Source: Chlorokybus atmophyticus
Lineage: Eukaryota; Streptophyta; Chlorokybophyceae; Chlorokybales; Chlorokybaceae
Assembly (NCBI GenBank): GCA_009103225.1
Contig: RHPI01003389.1
Location: 54,785-118,784, forward strand
Direction of reading: 5' to 3'
DNA: 64,000 nt
Below, in pieces: positions 49,447-60,879 of the stretch. The notes beneath the pieces were generated by a model. It was not told the DNA's origin. It saw nothing but the letters and a program-made list of their open reading frames with translations, and made no database searches. Each line of letters opens with the position of its first letter. Position 1 is the stretch's first letter. A program made the position numbers and the translations under genes.

Positions 49447-50535
49447 ATGGCGTGCGCACAGGCTGCTGCCGTGATTGTGCCCACAGTGGCTGCTGCGGCG
49501 GCCACCGTGCGGACCTCCGCCCCCAGGAGCTCCTTCGCCGGCAGCTCCCTGCGCCCCGCCCTCCCCGCCCGCCACTTCGCCCGCAAGTCCCTCAACGTCC
49601 GCGCCCAGGCCGCCCCCAAGGAGACTGTAAGTGCAGTTGTTGCTGTTGCCGCCCGCACAGACTGGGGGGGACAAGATCTTGTCGCTTTGGACTTGCTGCT
49701 ACACCGTGCATTCTATGGAGGGGACATGCAAACAACATGCTTTTGCAAAGCAACTGATAATCACAAGCTTTTAACTTCCGAAAAGAGACCATTGCGCCGT
49801 AGTGGTAGTTGAGCGAGTTTGAACGGTGTAGTTGGGTCTCATGCTGACGGTGATCATATGCTGTGTATGAACAGTTCCAGGTGATTACTCCCATCAACGG
49901 CGATCCCTTCATCGGCTCTTTCGAGACCCCGGTCACCTCCGCCCCGATCGTCGCTAACTTCCTCTCCCAGCTGCCGGCTTACCGTGTCGGTGTTGCCCCC
50001 CTCGTCCGCGGTGTTGAGGTATGTCTTGAGGCAGTAGCATGTATGCTAGCTTAGCAGCATCTTAGGGTTTCAGCAGCTGACTTCAGTTGTATGTTGCGCT
50101 GCAGATTGGTCTCGCCCACGGTTTCCTGCTCGTCGGCCCCTTCTACAAGGCTGGCCCCCTCCGCGCCACCGACGCTGCCCTTGTGTCCGGCACTCTGTCC
50201 GCCGCCGGTATGATTCATTCTGTCATGCTGAGTTTCTAAAAGTTATTGTGTGCTTGTCATTGTGATCAAGCTACAAGTAATCTGACGCCTTGCATGCCTG
50301 GTCTGCAGGCCTGGTCGTCATCCTGGCTGCCTGCCTCACCATCTACGGCGCGGCCACCTTCCAGAACGAGCTGAGCCCTCTCAAGTCCAAGACCCTCACC
50401 GGCCGCGAGCTGCCCCAGGACCCCCTCCAGACCTCCGCGGGCTGGCAGTCGTTCGCCGGTGGTTTCCTCATGGGCGGCCTCTCCGGCGTGCTCTGGGCCG
50501 CTTTCCTTCTCAACAACTTCGCCTACTTTGTGTAG
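49447..50535 (+). CDS. PSAL: photosystem I reaction centre subunit XI, PsaL
   Basis: Exons 49447-49626, 49875-50018, 50105-50207 and 50309-50535; 217 residues. Exon 1 encodes a typical transit peptide ([20 protein letters not shown], Ala/Ser/Arg-rich). The mature protein has the PsaL signature [54 protein letters not shown] and membrane helices in exons 2-4, ending in NNFAYFV. PsaL is a membrane subunit of PSI in the thylakoid and contacts LHCII in state transitions. Exon 2 could start at 49881 (two residues shorter). Codons are strongly C-ending (GCC, CTC, TTC), unlike neighbouring genes, as expected for high expression. This gene proves a photosynthetic host. Confidence 0.97.
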
Positions 50536-51791
50536 ATTGACGTGACCTCTCTGCCCTTGTTCGCAATGCCCCCGCCCCCTAGCAACAGAACTTGCACGAT
50601 ATACTCATGTGATACCGTTGTGTGCCAAGCTGGTTACTTTTTCCGGGTTTGGCTCTTGTACTTATGATGTGGAGTAAACTATTGTTTGCACAACGGCTAG
50701 GTGGTGCAGCTTGTACTGGCAAGTGGGCGTGTTGAGAATCTTGGGTGTTATATATGCCGCGTCTGGAGCTCTCGTTTGTGCATTGCCCTGAAGGCATTGT
50801 GACATCATGCATCCGTGTTAGTTCACATGCTGTCGTTAGTCAGTCTAGGCATTGGTTCCTACATTGGGAAGGAGATGTGTGGCCAGTGTGAGTCAGACGC
50901 ATGATTTCCAACAAGTGGGTGGGCATGCGGAGATTAACATACATGGGTATAGTAAGGAGTAGAACAAAACATAGATAGTGCAGCACAGCCAGCCAGAACA
51001 GCAGCAAATCAGGGCACTGCACAAGTGTTGCGACACGCAACTACATCTCATAACAGCTAGTGCTTGTGTCTGTGCCTGTGCCTGTTAGTACTAATTGTTA
51101 CTGGTTGCTACGTGCATTGCTGTGCATCACACAGGCTGTCCACAGTCCATGCCTATGCACCTGTATGCGAGATGCAGTTTGACTTGCATCTTGGAATAAT
51201 CAATCTAGGTCAAATGGAACTCGGTTGCATATTGCAACAATCCTTGGAACAATGATAATGCAAAGTGTATGAGAGATCTGCAAGCTGGATATGGCTTGCA
51301 AGGAAATTGGACCCTTTGCAGCCTTCGCAATTGCACTACTTTTGCCCTAAGATGTTGACTTAGTATGTACACGTCTTGTGCACATGGTTTGTTATGTGCA
51401 GTAAGCGAAACAAGGCACGCATTCAATGCGTTCTGCTCCATCGGTGGCGGTAGCGCCTACCGTAGCGGCGAGATCCGCAAGTGGTATGGGCTTATGCACA
51501 AAGGTTACACGCTCGGTCTTCGACAGATTAAGTGATCATGGTGTGGGGTTTTCGGGGTGTGTGGGCTTTATGGATGTGATTATGACTGCGCTCGCCACTT
51601 CACTATGGATCAGGGTAAGTAGTAGGTGTAAATGACACTCAGCATTACACAACATATCTCGCTTGGGCCAACATGGATCCGGATGCATGTGTTTACATTG
51701 TGCTGCAATGTGCACGCATGTTTGTGCATGATATACCACAATTAATACCCGACACGCATAGCATTGCATTGCACTAATTTTTTACAGCAAA
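50536..51791. other. intergenic region downstream of PsaL
   Basis: No gene recognised. It ends at the GCAAA target-site copy (51787-51791) of the outer retroelement. Confidence 0.5.
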
Positions 51792-51880
51792 TGTAACAAT
51801 AAGGGCCCGACCACTATGCTATGGTAGTAAAAGACACTACCATGAGTGAGGTCTGTCACAATTTATCCCAATTCATGACA
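51792..51880 (-). repeat. left LTR of outer element
   Basis: 89 bp; differs from the right LTR at several positions, so the insertion is not recent. Confidence 0.85.
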
Positions 51881-52039
51881 TTCCTCCCCAATTGAATCGA
51901 TGAGTTCCTCATAATCCAATGAGGCACTAGCCCACGTCGCCGTGTTCGCGGCCGTGTTACGATCGGTCTGCCCGCGGCCTGTTGGATCCGGCCCGCGAAC
52001 GGTCCTGACCGACCGAACGACCATCCTCATCGCGCGACC

Positions 52040-52119
52040 TGTCACAGCCCACTCGACCACAAAAGACTTGGTGCTTATTATGGTCGATTTGTGGTAACTT
52101 AATGTACCTCCCCGTTACA
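52040..52119 (-). repeat. LTR of inner element (3' in element orientation)
   Basis: 80-bp terminal repeat preceded, on the minus strand, by the polypurine tract at 52120-52130. Confidence 0.88.
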
Positions 52120-52491
52120 TCCCCCCCCACTTAAGAACGCTGACGTCCTCGGCAGCTGGCTCGCATCAGCTGAGGTATCATCCCAGGGGTCTGATTAGGG
52201 TCGGTCACCGGCCCCACCGCCCAAGGACTGGCTAATTTAGGCCCATACCGGTCAACGCGCGCATAGCGAACCGCTGCCGGCCCCACAGGTCGCGTCGCCG
52301 CGATAGGCAGGTTGCGCCCTGCCGCGCCGACTAAACTGGTCAGTTCGGCGCGACTGCCATTAGGCAAGTTGCGACCCATCGATGATGGCACTTATCAAGT
52401 CACCAATTACGATGTTATTGGATCGAGAAACAATGACCACGGAATGTGTGCAAGGCAGGAATTGAACCCGGGTCTCAAGCTCCGATACCAA

Positions 52492-52591
52492 TGTCACAGC
52501 CCACTCGACCACGAAAGACTTGGTGCTTTATGGTCAATTTGTGGTAATTTAATGTACAATTTAGTACAATTTAATGTACATTCCCGTTACA
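52492..52591 (-). repeat. LTR of inner element (5' in element orientation)
   Basis: 100-bp terminal repeat; the primer-binding site lies at 52491-52479 on the minus strand. Confidence 0.88.
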
Positions 52592-52767
52592 CGACCTGCC
52601 ATCGCTGCGCGACCGCTCACGCGGCCTTAGGTTGAATTGGCTCGGCGCGCTGGTCGTGATCCCGCGCCCAGCCTAGGGCAAGCCGCCTTAAATGTTCTTG
52701 TTTTTGCCGTGGATCTGCTTCAGTCCCCTACGGGAATTGAATCTGAGACGTCAAGCTCCGTTATCAT

Positions 52768-52856
52768 TGTAATAATTGGGTCCCGACCACTAGGCTATGG
52801 TAGTAAAAGACACTACCATGAGTGAGGTCTGTCACAAATTATTCCAATTCGTGACA
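52768..52856 (-). repeat. right LTR of outer element
   Basis: 89 bp; the 5' LTR in element orientation, next to the primer-site-like sequence. Confidence 0.85.
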
Positions 52857-53719
52857 GCAAAGCACAACCACAACCACGGTGCAGGTGACTAAGTGTGCAT
52901 ATTGCATGCATACATGGCTAACAAGGCGGGGTATCTGTAGTGGTGGAGTAGGTAGAGAAGTAAGCAACAATAGTTTGTGTAGCCCAATGGTTGTGTTGAA
53001 GGTGCGTGGGTATGATTGCCAAGCATGTCATGTATGATGAGTGTTGCGCTAGCTCGTGGCATGCAGCTGCCAGTGGCGCTATGTCATGCATACGATGTGT
53101 GGCATGCATTGCACGCAGCGAATACATTCAACACTCTGTTGTTCACACTGCAGCATGTCATGTGTGCAGTCTGCAAGCTTTGCCCACCTGTCATCAAGTT
53201 CTTTTCTAATTTGTTTACAATCAGGGGCATTTTTGTCGGTTTGGTTGCAAGCTTCAAGCTTGCATAGCAAGTTGCTATCAAGCTTATATGCTATTGCTTA
53301 CGTACGAGCGCCCTACCGTGGCTGCTCAATTTGAGTGGTTATGTATATAAAAGTAACACGAGGGTGTGTTCGTTTGGTTGCTGAGCTTTAATGACTGTGG
53401 CGTTGCGTATGATGGCTTTATATGGTTACTTATGTACCCTCCTCTCGTCTCCTGCGACATGGTTACATTACGCCTCTACATCCTTCAACATTCTAAGGCA
53501 TTTGCATTTCACATGCCTTAACTGGCCGTGCGGTATTCAGTTGTGCAAATACAACTTTTCGAGTGCCTACGTTAATCGCCCTCAGGAGTCCTGAGTCAGG
53601 ACTCAGGTGCGCCGCCGCACTTGACCGCCATCGAGAATTCTATGCTCCGCTATCGGCAGCGGACCCGATGGCGCCAGTCAGACCGGACCAGGTCAGACCA
53701 GGCCAGCGCTACAGCCAGC

Positions 53720-53882
53720 GTCACGTTGCAGCGTCCACGTGGTCAACGTCAATAACCTGGACGTCGTTCCACGTTCACCACGTTGCAGCACAGCACACTG
53801 ACAACGTGCAAGGCTGCAACGTGATGGACGTTGACAACGGCCAGGTGTTGGCGTCAACGTGCTTTGCCACCAGTTACGTGGC
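53720..53882. promoter_or_regulatory. cluster of ACGT-core motifs
   Basis: About eleven ACGT cores occur in some 160 bases, mostly as AACGT or CACGT, including one CCACGTGG (G-box). Such cores bind bZIP factors in plants. The motif density could also come from a decayed repeat. No start codon of a recognised gene is close (copy 2 begins 1.4 kb downstream). Confidence 0.35.
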
Positions 53883-53909
53883 TTACCCGTAGTGGAAACT
53901 CATGTCAGG

Positions 53910-53950
53910 CAGCTGCGCATGGTTGCATTTCCTGCAACCATGCGCAGCTG
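53910..53950 (+). other. perfect 18-bp hairpin
   Basis: Arms 53910-53927 and 53933-53950 (CAGCTGCGCATGGTTGCA and its exact inverse complement) with loop TTTCC. It lies just downstream of the ACGT-rich stretch. It is the third long perfect hairpin in the window, and each has a different stem sequence. Confidence 0.85.
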
Positions 53951-55303
53951 GTCACGACTGTTTGGGGAGGATGTCATGAACCCTAGAGGTATGCCCGAAC
54001 ACCGCACATGCGAGCAGCTCACATGTTCAGGTTGTCCTGTGCACAGTCACATCACTTGGTGGGACACGCACGACGTGACAGTAGTGCACGATGCAAACTT
54101 GCTGTGTACGCTCTGCTGGAGTGTGGTTAGCCGATAAGTCAGACCAACAGGGGAGGAGAGGGTGCTGCGGAGGGAGTTAGGTAGGCAAGCGCATGCGAGG
54201 ACATTGACAACGCCGACCAGGCCAAGGAAGCGCTTGGTCTGCAGTACATTGCTGTTCAGCTGAAACTTGGAGCCTCCAGCACTTCAGTTTGCTGCTGCTG
54301 AGGGTTGAGGCAAGCTTGCCTCCTCTGAACTAAGCTAGGCTGAGCATGCACGCATGCACGCACACAGTGCAATTGTAAGAATAAGCTAAGCAAGTCGGTC
54401 GTCAGCTGGTGAAGTGACTTGGTTCACGTTGTCGGTTGGCTGCTTGTCCTCCAGTAGTGTGGTGGTCGTCATGCCTTGACTAGCTGCAAGCCAGCTGTGC
54501 ACTGGTCGAGTGAATTAACAGCTCGTAGCGTCTGCCAAAGAAACAAAACTAGAACAACAGTAGCCTCCTTCTACCTCCTGTGCCCCGTCTCTCAACAGGT
54601 GATGATTCATGATTCCGTACTTGTAAGATACTTGTAGCACGGCACGCGCAACGTCATGCAAAAACTTCCTGTTGACTCTGTACTACTGTTGCTGCGGTCA
54701 CGCACAGTACGGTATCCTATTCACGTATATCCAACGTGCAACACGCCTGCAAGCAACTACACTGCCGGCAGGTCAGCTGGGTGCTGTTTTGGAACATGCT
54801 TGCTCGCTTTCACCTGCTGTATGTTGAGACTTTAAAGCTCGTGCTTTACCAGCACAACAGACACAACCCGCTCATGTACATACACAGTTCCAGGAGAAGT
54901 TTGAATGCTAGTTACGAGGATGCAGGACAGTGCACGGGTCATGGGGCAGTTGTTGCCAAAGTGATGCTGTGCAGAGCGGTGGTATTGTCCGGGTAAGTTT
55001 GCTTGTTGCTTGGGCTCGACAAGCGCGGTTTGAGGATGCCTAGATGTTAGGCGAGGAGATTTGATGCAGATGCCAGCAGGTCTCAGCTTGCCTGGTAAGG
55101 GCTCACTCTGCATGACAGTGGACTTTGTGAGTGAGTGACGGTGTCAAGACCACGTGCATCATTAAACTAGGTGAGACCTTTGCCAACGCTGAGTGGCAGT
55201 CAGCTGACTTGGTTAGCAGCCTGTCAATGGTGCCTCTTGGGTGAATTGGCATTTCATAGCTATCTTTTGCACCTTACCTACTTTGCGCTCATGTGCAGAC
55301 AGC

Positions 55304-58300
55304 ATGATTGCGCTCGTGGACAGCATTTACACGGCAATCCAGCAGTCAGGAGGCCACATCACTTTGACCTCACTCGGTGAAAAATTGAAGTCGAGGGAGA
55401 GCTCGGTCAACTTGGCCATCATTAAGAAGGCCGGCGGCCTACGCGCATTTCTGCTAAACCACTCTAGCAAGTTCACACTGAATCTGGACGACTCTGGGAA
55501 AGGGCTTGTCGTTGCAATCAACAACGAGCACATGCTGGCACAGACTTTGGCATCAACTGCTGCCACTGCCACCGGACATGGAGCCTCTGTTACCGTACCC
55601 CAACCCATTGCGCTGCCGCTCCCTCAAAGACCCGGAGAGCCCGACTGCCCATACTATGCCTGGTCTGGTACTTGTGGGTATGGCCTGATCTGTAGGTACA
55701 ACCACCCAACACTCGCATGCGCGCCCTCCCCAAACAACAGCAGCACGTCTGACAAGGTTGCAGCAACACTAAACGAAGCCGATGCTGTGCTGGGGATCGT
55801 GTGCACGTCCAAGGACAAGTCCTACAGCAACGGCCACAGCATCACAGGTAGTGCAATGCTAGTAACAAGCATGGTCATTCACGACAAGACAGCTTTGAGG
55901 TCACCAAACATATACGCTTCAGGTTGTATTGCAGGGCCACCAAAGACTGCTGCATACACGTGGCGTATCAAGGGCAATCTCGAAATGCCATTGGTGAACA
56001 ACAAGCAGACTCCCAAAACGCCTGTTCAGCTTGACAAGAAGGACACGGCAGTAGCTGAAACGCCTCAGGCTGCAACGACGCCAGCTGCTCAGGACCAGAA
56101 GCCTGTCGAGAGCGTTCAGGCCTCTGGCAAGCAAGGGGATGCCAGCAAAGCCAATGGCGCCAACAACAAGACACCTGCAACAGACGTGAAGACGCCCGCC
56201 AAGGATGCCAAGACGCCTGCAGGTGGGAAGGATGCTAAGACGCTTGCAAACGACCACAAGGGTCTTTCAGGTTTGAGTCGCAATGGTGCGCAACCACACG
56301 CAGGGTTGCACACTCAACTTCAACAAGTTCTTTGTGTTGCAGGCACAGTTGTCATAGACACCAGCTTCGCTTGTGGGCAGACAATGCAGCAGCTTCTGAC
56401 ATGCCCCCGCGTTGGCATTGACTGTGAGGGCATTTCATTGAGTAAGACAGGCCGGCTTTGCCTTGTTCAGGTATGGACCGTGTGTTATTTGGCATGCGTT
56501 TATGCGGGCTTTGGCATGCAGTACCAAGGCAACGCGTGCACTGCTGGACCACATTCAGTCCCTTACACGTGTATGCACAACAATTACATGCTACAACATT
56601 ACCACTTTACACATAAAACACACTGAAGTAGCTGCTGCTTCTGACTGCTTGGCTGCTGTGCAGGTGGCTACTGAAGGGTTTGTAGCGTTGTTGGACCCCG
56701 TGGGTGCAATGCTGAAGAGCGGAACTGACTACAGTGCAGTTGTTGGCTTGATGTGCAAGCTGTTGGAGGATGAGCGTATCGTCAAGGTATGGCTGGTGTG
56801 CTTGATAGAGACTTCTAGGCTGCACTTTGCATCCTTCACGCCCCATTGCAACGTGCAGGTTGTGCATGACGGACGGCAAGATGCTTTGGCACTCTACCAC
56901 CAGTTGGGTATCACTCTGCGGAATGTTGTGGATACGCAAGTTCTGGCTCAGCAGGTATGTCTGCATTTAACTACTGCAACGTTGTAGCAACTTGTAAGCG
57001 TGTACTGAAGCTACTTCAGCAGCATTGCAATGCTGTGAGGTTTTGCGTCAGCGTGATGTGTATGACAAGCGTTGCTTGTCATACAGATCACAAACGGTCA
57101 GAGAGAGGGATTGAACAAGTTGTTACAAAAGTACAACCTGCCAGCGAACGGGCACAAGGACGCTATGGACCATAGCCAGTGGGCTAAGCGCCCACTCAAC
57201 CAAGTTCAGATTGAATATGCTGCAGCGGATGTCAACCAGCTGCTCGCCTTGTATGACAAGCTGGAGCTTGACTACATCATAGCTTGCAAGAAGGGCTTGT
57301 TTGAGCGAACAGCCACTGTCATCAACCCATGCAAGCAGGCGCTGTCAGCATTCAATACCCCCCTCGGTGTCAACCTCTGGTTGACGTTCGATGAGAAACA
57401 CCACGCTGTATACAAAGATGCAGCTCTGGCGGAGGCTGATGCCGCTGCCGACACCGCTGCTGATGGAAGTGGTGAAGCTATTGATGGCGTGGGTGATGCC
57501 AATGCTGAAGAACAGCACGATGCACTGTCTCTAGTGTCAGAGGAGCTTACATCCACAGCTAGTTCTATAGAGACTTCTGCATCCGGCTGTGACGCACACG
57601 CCAGCACACCAGATGAGCACATGAGCGTAACGTCAGCCTGGGAGGACAATGACGCCCCAGCAGCGAGTGGCTGGGGTGCTGTTGAAACACAACTACCAAT
57701 GCTTACACCAGTGGAGGTTGAGCGGGTACATTCCGAGGATGCTGAACTCAACAGTCTGCTCGCTGTGCTGCCCGCAGAGTTGCAGGTGCCAACTACTCGG
57801 AGATGCCAGTTGTCATGAGTTGCAGCAAAAATCTCAGCGTGTATGCAAACTGATCTATGCTGCTGTTTCAGAACCATGTTGTCAAGCACACGGAGGCCGT
57901 TCAAGACAGCCATAGCCTTGTGGAGGTTGTTGTCGATGCTGGACGCCCGCTTGTACTCAGATTTGCAGGCAAGTTGCACCTGCAGTGTTCAAGCATGACT
58001 GCTTCAAGAGAGTCTCATACACACATGCAGTTGTTGTGTCTTTGTGCAGATGGCAGCAATGTGGTTCTTGATGGGACCGTCATCGACATTGATGAAGCGC
58101 TCAATGCGCTCAATAACCAAAGCATTGAGTTCCTGAAATCAAATCGCGCTGGCATATCTGGCACGCTCCACAGAATCTCGCAGATTGTTGGCCCTAAGAA
58201 GGTATGCTTGGGCAAACAACGATACAGAGCTCATGCCTGTGCATGATTGGTTGTATGCGCCCAATCAGGTGCTGGGATTGACTTACCGGATTGGACGGCA

Positions 58301-59554
58301 CATCAAAGGCACAGCCGACATCCTCGTTGATTACATCAGTCGATTGATGCCGAGCCCTGCTGAGTACGAAGCCGGTGTCAGTCCGCAGTCCATTCTGCTC
58401 CTGGGACCACCAGGTATGGAGCGGGTGCCTCAATACCCAACATCCTTTACTTACCCTATAGCTTGCTACTGATGTGCATTGCACGCGTGCCAGGTGTGGG
58501 CAAGACAACACTCCTCAGGGACATCGCACGCATCACTGCTGAGAGATTCCGGGTGGTTATTGTCGACACATCAAACGAGATTGCAGGTCTCGTGCCCTTC
58601 ATAACAATGTTACGATTGGCTGATGCTGTGCTGTGACTTTATCGTCTCATTATCGTCTCATGTGTGCGCACGACTAACAGGGGGAGGAGATGTGCCCCAT
58701 CCTTGTGTGGGTCGTGCAAGACGAATGCATGTGCTGCAACGCACACAGCAACATGAGGTTCTCCTTGAGGCAGTCCAAAACCATACTCCAGAGGTATGTC
58801 CAGTCCACACAATGGTTGCCATGCTGGAGCAGCTTGGCGCAAGTGCATTGCTAGATAATGTGCTTATAACTGTATGACTATTCGCGGAGCGCTTAAACTC
58901 CCTTATGCCCTGCTCTCAGGTTGTTATCGTGGATGAAATCAGCGATGCCAAAGAAGTCAAAGCTGCACAATCAATCGCACAGCGTGGTGTAGCAATGGTT
59001 GCTACGGCGCATGGACTGTCTCTTACCGGTCTGCTCAAGAATCCCGGTATGCGGCATGGGTGTGGCAGCACATGCTGCTTTAGCAGGATACAAGCTTTGG
59101 ATGTGTGTGTGGCGGCGAAAACAATGCAGCGCGCATTACAGTCGTCCAAAGTGCGCGTGTGCGCATTACATCTATGTGATTCAGCAAGCTACATGCTCAG
59201 GGTTGTGCGTGCATGTTCCAGTTCTTGCGCACTGACGAAGCATGTTGATCTGCAGAACTGCGGCCTCTTGTTGGTGGTGTGCAAGCAGTCACCCTGGGTG
59301 ATGCCCTGGCAAAGCGGCACGGGAACAAAAAGACCCAACTTGAGCGCGCAGGCGCTGCCACGTTCCCAGTGCTGGTAGAGGTGCTCTCCTCCACGCAGCT
59401 GCGGATACACGCATCCGTGGAGCGCAACATTGATGCCATGCTTGCCGGCAGACCTGTTCCAGTAGAGCGACGGTGGCGCGAAGGGAAGAGCATGTTCGCA
59501 AGGTTTGAGCACAAGAAAGGAGGTCCGGACGAGTCTGGTCATTTCACGTTGTGA
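55304..59554 (+). CDS. LOTUS-CCCH-DEDDy exonuclease-SpoIIIAA/ycf45 ATPase fusion, copy 2 (internally deleted)
   Basis: Exons 55304-55847, 55935-56270, 56343-56470, 56664-56786, 56859-56954, 57087-57785, 57872-57968, 58050-58201, 58269-58413, 58494-58586, 58681-58793, 58920-59046 and 59256-59554: the same 13-exon structure and phases as copy 1, 983 residues, no stop or frameshift. The first LOTUS-like module and the CCCH finger (C-x8-C-x5-C-x3-H) remain, but the part matching copy 1 residues about 174-337, two LOTUS-like modules, is missing in frame ([11 protein letters not shown]). Exon 2 instead encodes an extra Lys/Thr/Pro/Ala-rich linker with repeated KTPA-type units. Exonuclease residues are kept ([20 protein letters not shown]), as are Walker A GPPGVGKTT and Walker [10 protein letters not shown]. 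Of the two GW motifs only SGWG remains (the other reads SAWED). The intron after 57968 has a GC donor (CAG|GCAAGT). It is probably a functional, diverged paralogue. Confidence 0.87.
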
Positions 59555-60879
59555 GTGGTTGCAGAGAGTTGCACTTTTTGTTCAGAATTATTACCAGGTA
59601 GCTATCGGCATTTAGGTAATAGTTGCGCAGATGATGACACTGCCTGGTGTTAGTCGCCTGTTCATATCCTTAACCCGCTTTGTGGGTGCAATTGGAGTGT
59701 GGATCTGGAGTAGATGGTGCGATCTGTGTCGTCAGTTATTTGTCTGCTTGTATGTCGCAGGGCTGCCTCCAGCTAATCAATAAGCCACAAACTTGTGTAC
59801 GGTGTATTAGTAGTGGCCACAGACCCATGACGCCGTTCAATGTTGAGGGAAGAGAGCGTGTGCCTGTATTTGCCAAGTGCGGCACTCGCTCTTCATTGGC
59901 AACCAGGTCAGATTCTGGTTGTGCCAGCTGTTTTGAACAATTCAACACCATCTCGTCTAAGATATGATGTGCGCCTCAGTCGCGTGCAAAGCTACTCGGT
60001 GCCGCAATGGCTTTGCAATTGGTTACCTTTCTCCAAAAGTTGAGGTGCGTTGAGGTGCGAATGGCTGGGATAATATGGACCCATTATGAGGATGTGTGGA
60101 GGTGAATTCCGCTAAGCCCACAATACATGCGGATAAATCATGAGCAGCACACATCAGATGACTGAATGACTCATATTACTTGGGCAACGGATAGTTTGGT
60201 GTCAAGCTACGCAATCAACCAAATAACCACAAACAACCAAACTACGCTAGGTCACCATGACTCAATGTAGCCACATCTGTTAATCCCGTGCCGGAGTCGT
60301 GGGTCTATGAGTCCATGTCGCCCTGATGGATGAAGCCGCCAACGCCAGCAGCGCCGAGGCGTGTGCGCGTTGAAATGCCACGGCCATGCGCTAGCAATAC
60401 TGCGTCGGAAAGCGGGACAGGTAGCGAGCCTCCAAGCCTAGATGCTCAATCGCGCAACGCGCGCACTGCTGCAGTACCACAAATGGCTCCCCCAATGAGC
60501 CGTGCGTCTCCATTGCGAGTAAATTGAAGGTAGCGGTCGGGTGGCACACGTTGTACTTCGCGCCCTAGTCTACTAAACGGGGCCAATGGGTAGAACATGG
60601 TAGCAGGCATGAGGTTGCTTCCAATTACACATTAATCTACCACAACAAGATAACAACCTTGCGTGGGGCTCTCAACAGGTAAGATTGAGTGCATTAGACC
60701 GGGGGCGTTGGGAAGGGAAGCGCAGGCAACAAGCACAAACAAGCGCAAGAGCAACATCTTCACCTGCTAGCGCAGAGGTGGTGTGAGCGACGCCGTCGGC
60801 GGCGGACTGCACAATAACATGATTGCCGTGGCCCTTAAGGCTCCAAGCGGCTCTATCGCCGCCATACACATAACAACAA
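59555..60879. other. intergenic region, nothing recognised
   Basis: 3' flank of copy 2. No recognisable gene; short open frames only. An AACCAAATAACCAC-type low-complexity stretch is at 60210-60245. Confidence 0.5.

Larger units (their letters stand above)
52040..52591 (-). mobile_element. inner TRIM-like retroelement nested in the outer one
   Basis: Terminal direct repeats 52040-52119 (80 bp) and 52492-52591 (100 bp, with an extra block of about 20 bp of ATTTAGTACA-type duplication) share TGTCACAGCCC...CGTTACA ends. 5-bp target duplications CGACC flank it (52035-52039, 52592-52596). On the minus strand the first LTR is followed by T and then TGGTATCGGAGC (a primer site like that of plant Copia elements using initiator tRNA-Met). 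The second is preceded by GTGGGGGGGGA, a polypurine tract. The internal part (about 370 bp) has no coding capacity. It splits the outer element's internal region. Confidence 0.9.
51792..52856 (-). mobile_element. outer miniature LTR retroelement (TRIM-like), interrupted
   Basis: Two 89-bp direct repeats, 51792-51880 and 52768-52856, begin TGTAA and end TGACA, so they are LTRs with TG...CA ends. Identical 5-bp target duplications GCAAA flank the element (51787-51791, 52857-52861). On the minus strand the right LTR is followed by ATGATAACGGAGC, a divergent copy of the initiator-Met primer site, and the left LTR is preceded by the purine tract TTGGGGAGGAA. Without the inner insertion it would be about 508 bp, with no coding capacity, so it is non-autonomous. 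Each LTR holds a small hairpin (ATGGTAGT / ACTACCAT). Confidence 0.85.
52862..55303. other. intergenic region before fusion-gene copy 2
   Basis: No gene recognised. It includes an ACGT-dense stretch (53720-53882) and a perfect hairpin (53910-53950). A splice acceptor (GTGCAG) ends just before the copy 2 ATG, so a 5' UTR exon of that gene probably lies within this region. Confidence 0.5.

Noticed and set aside
52430..52860. tRNA gene or simple SINE
   Set aside because: A and B boxes are present, but terminal repeats, target duplications, primer sites and purine tracts fit LTR elements better, and no tRNA cloverleaf can be drawn.
57272..57979. 235-codon Ser/Ala-rich frame antisense to fusion-gene copy 2
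   Set aside because: It mirrors the acidic low-complexity linker of the real gene; the same shadow appears antisense to copy 1.
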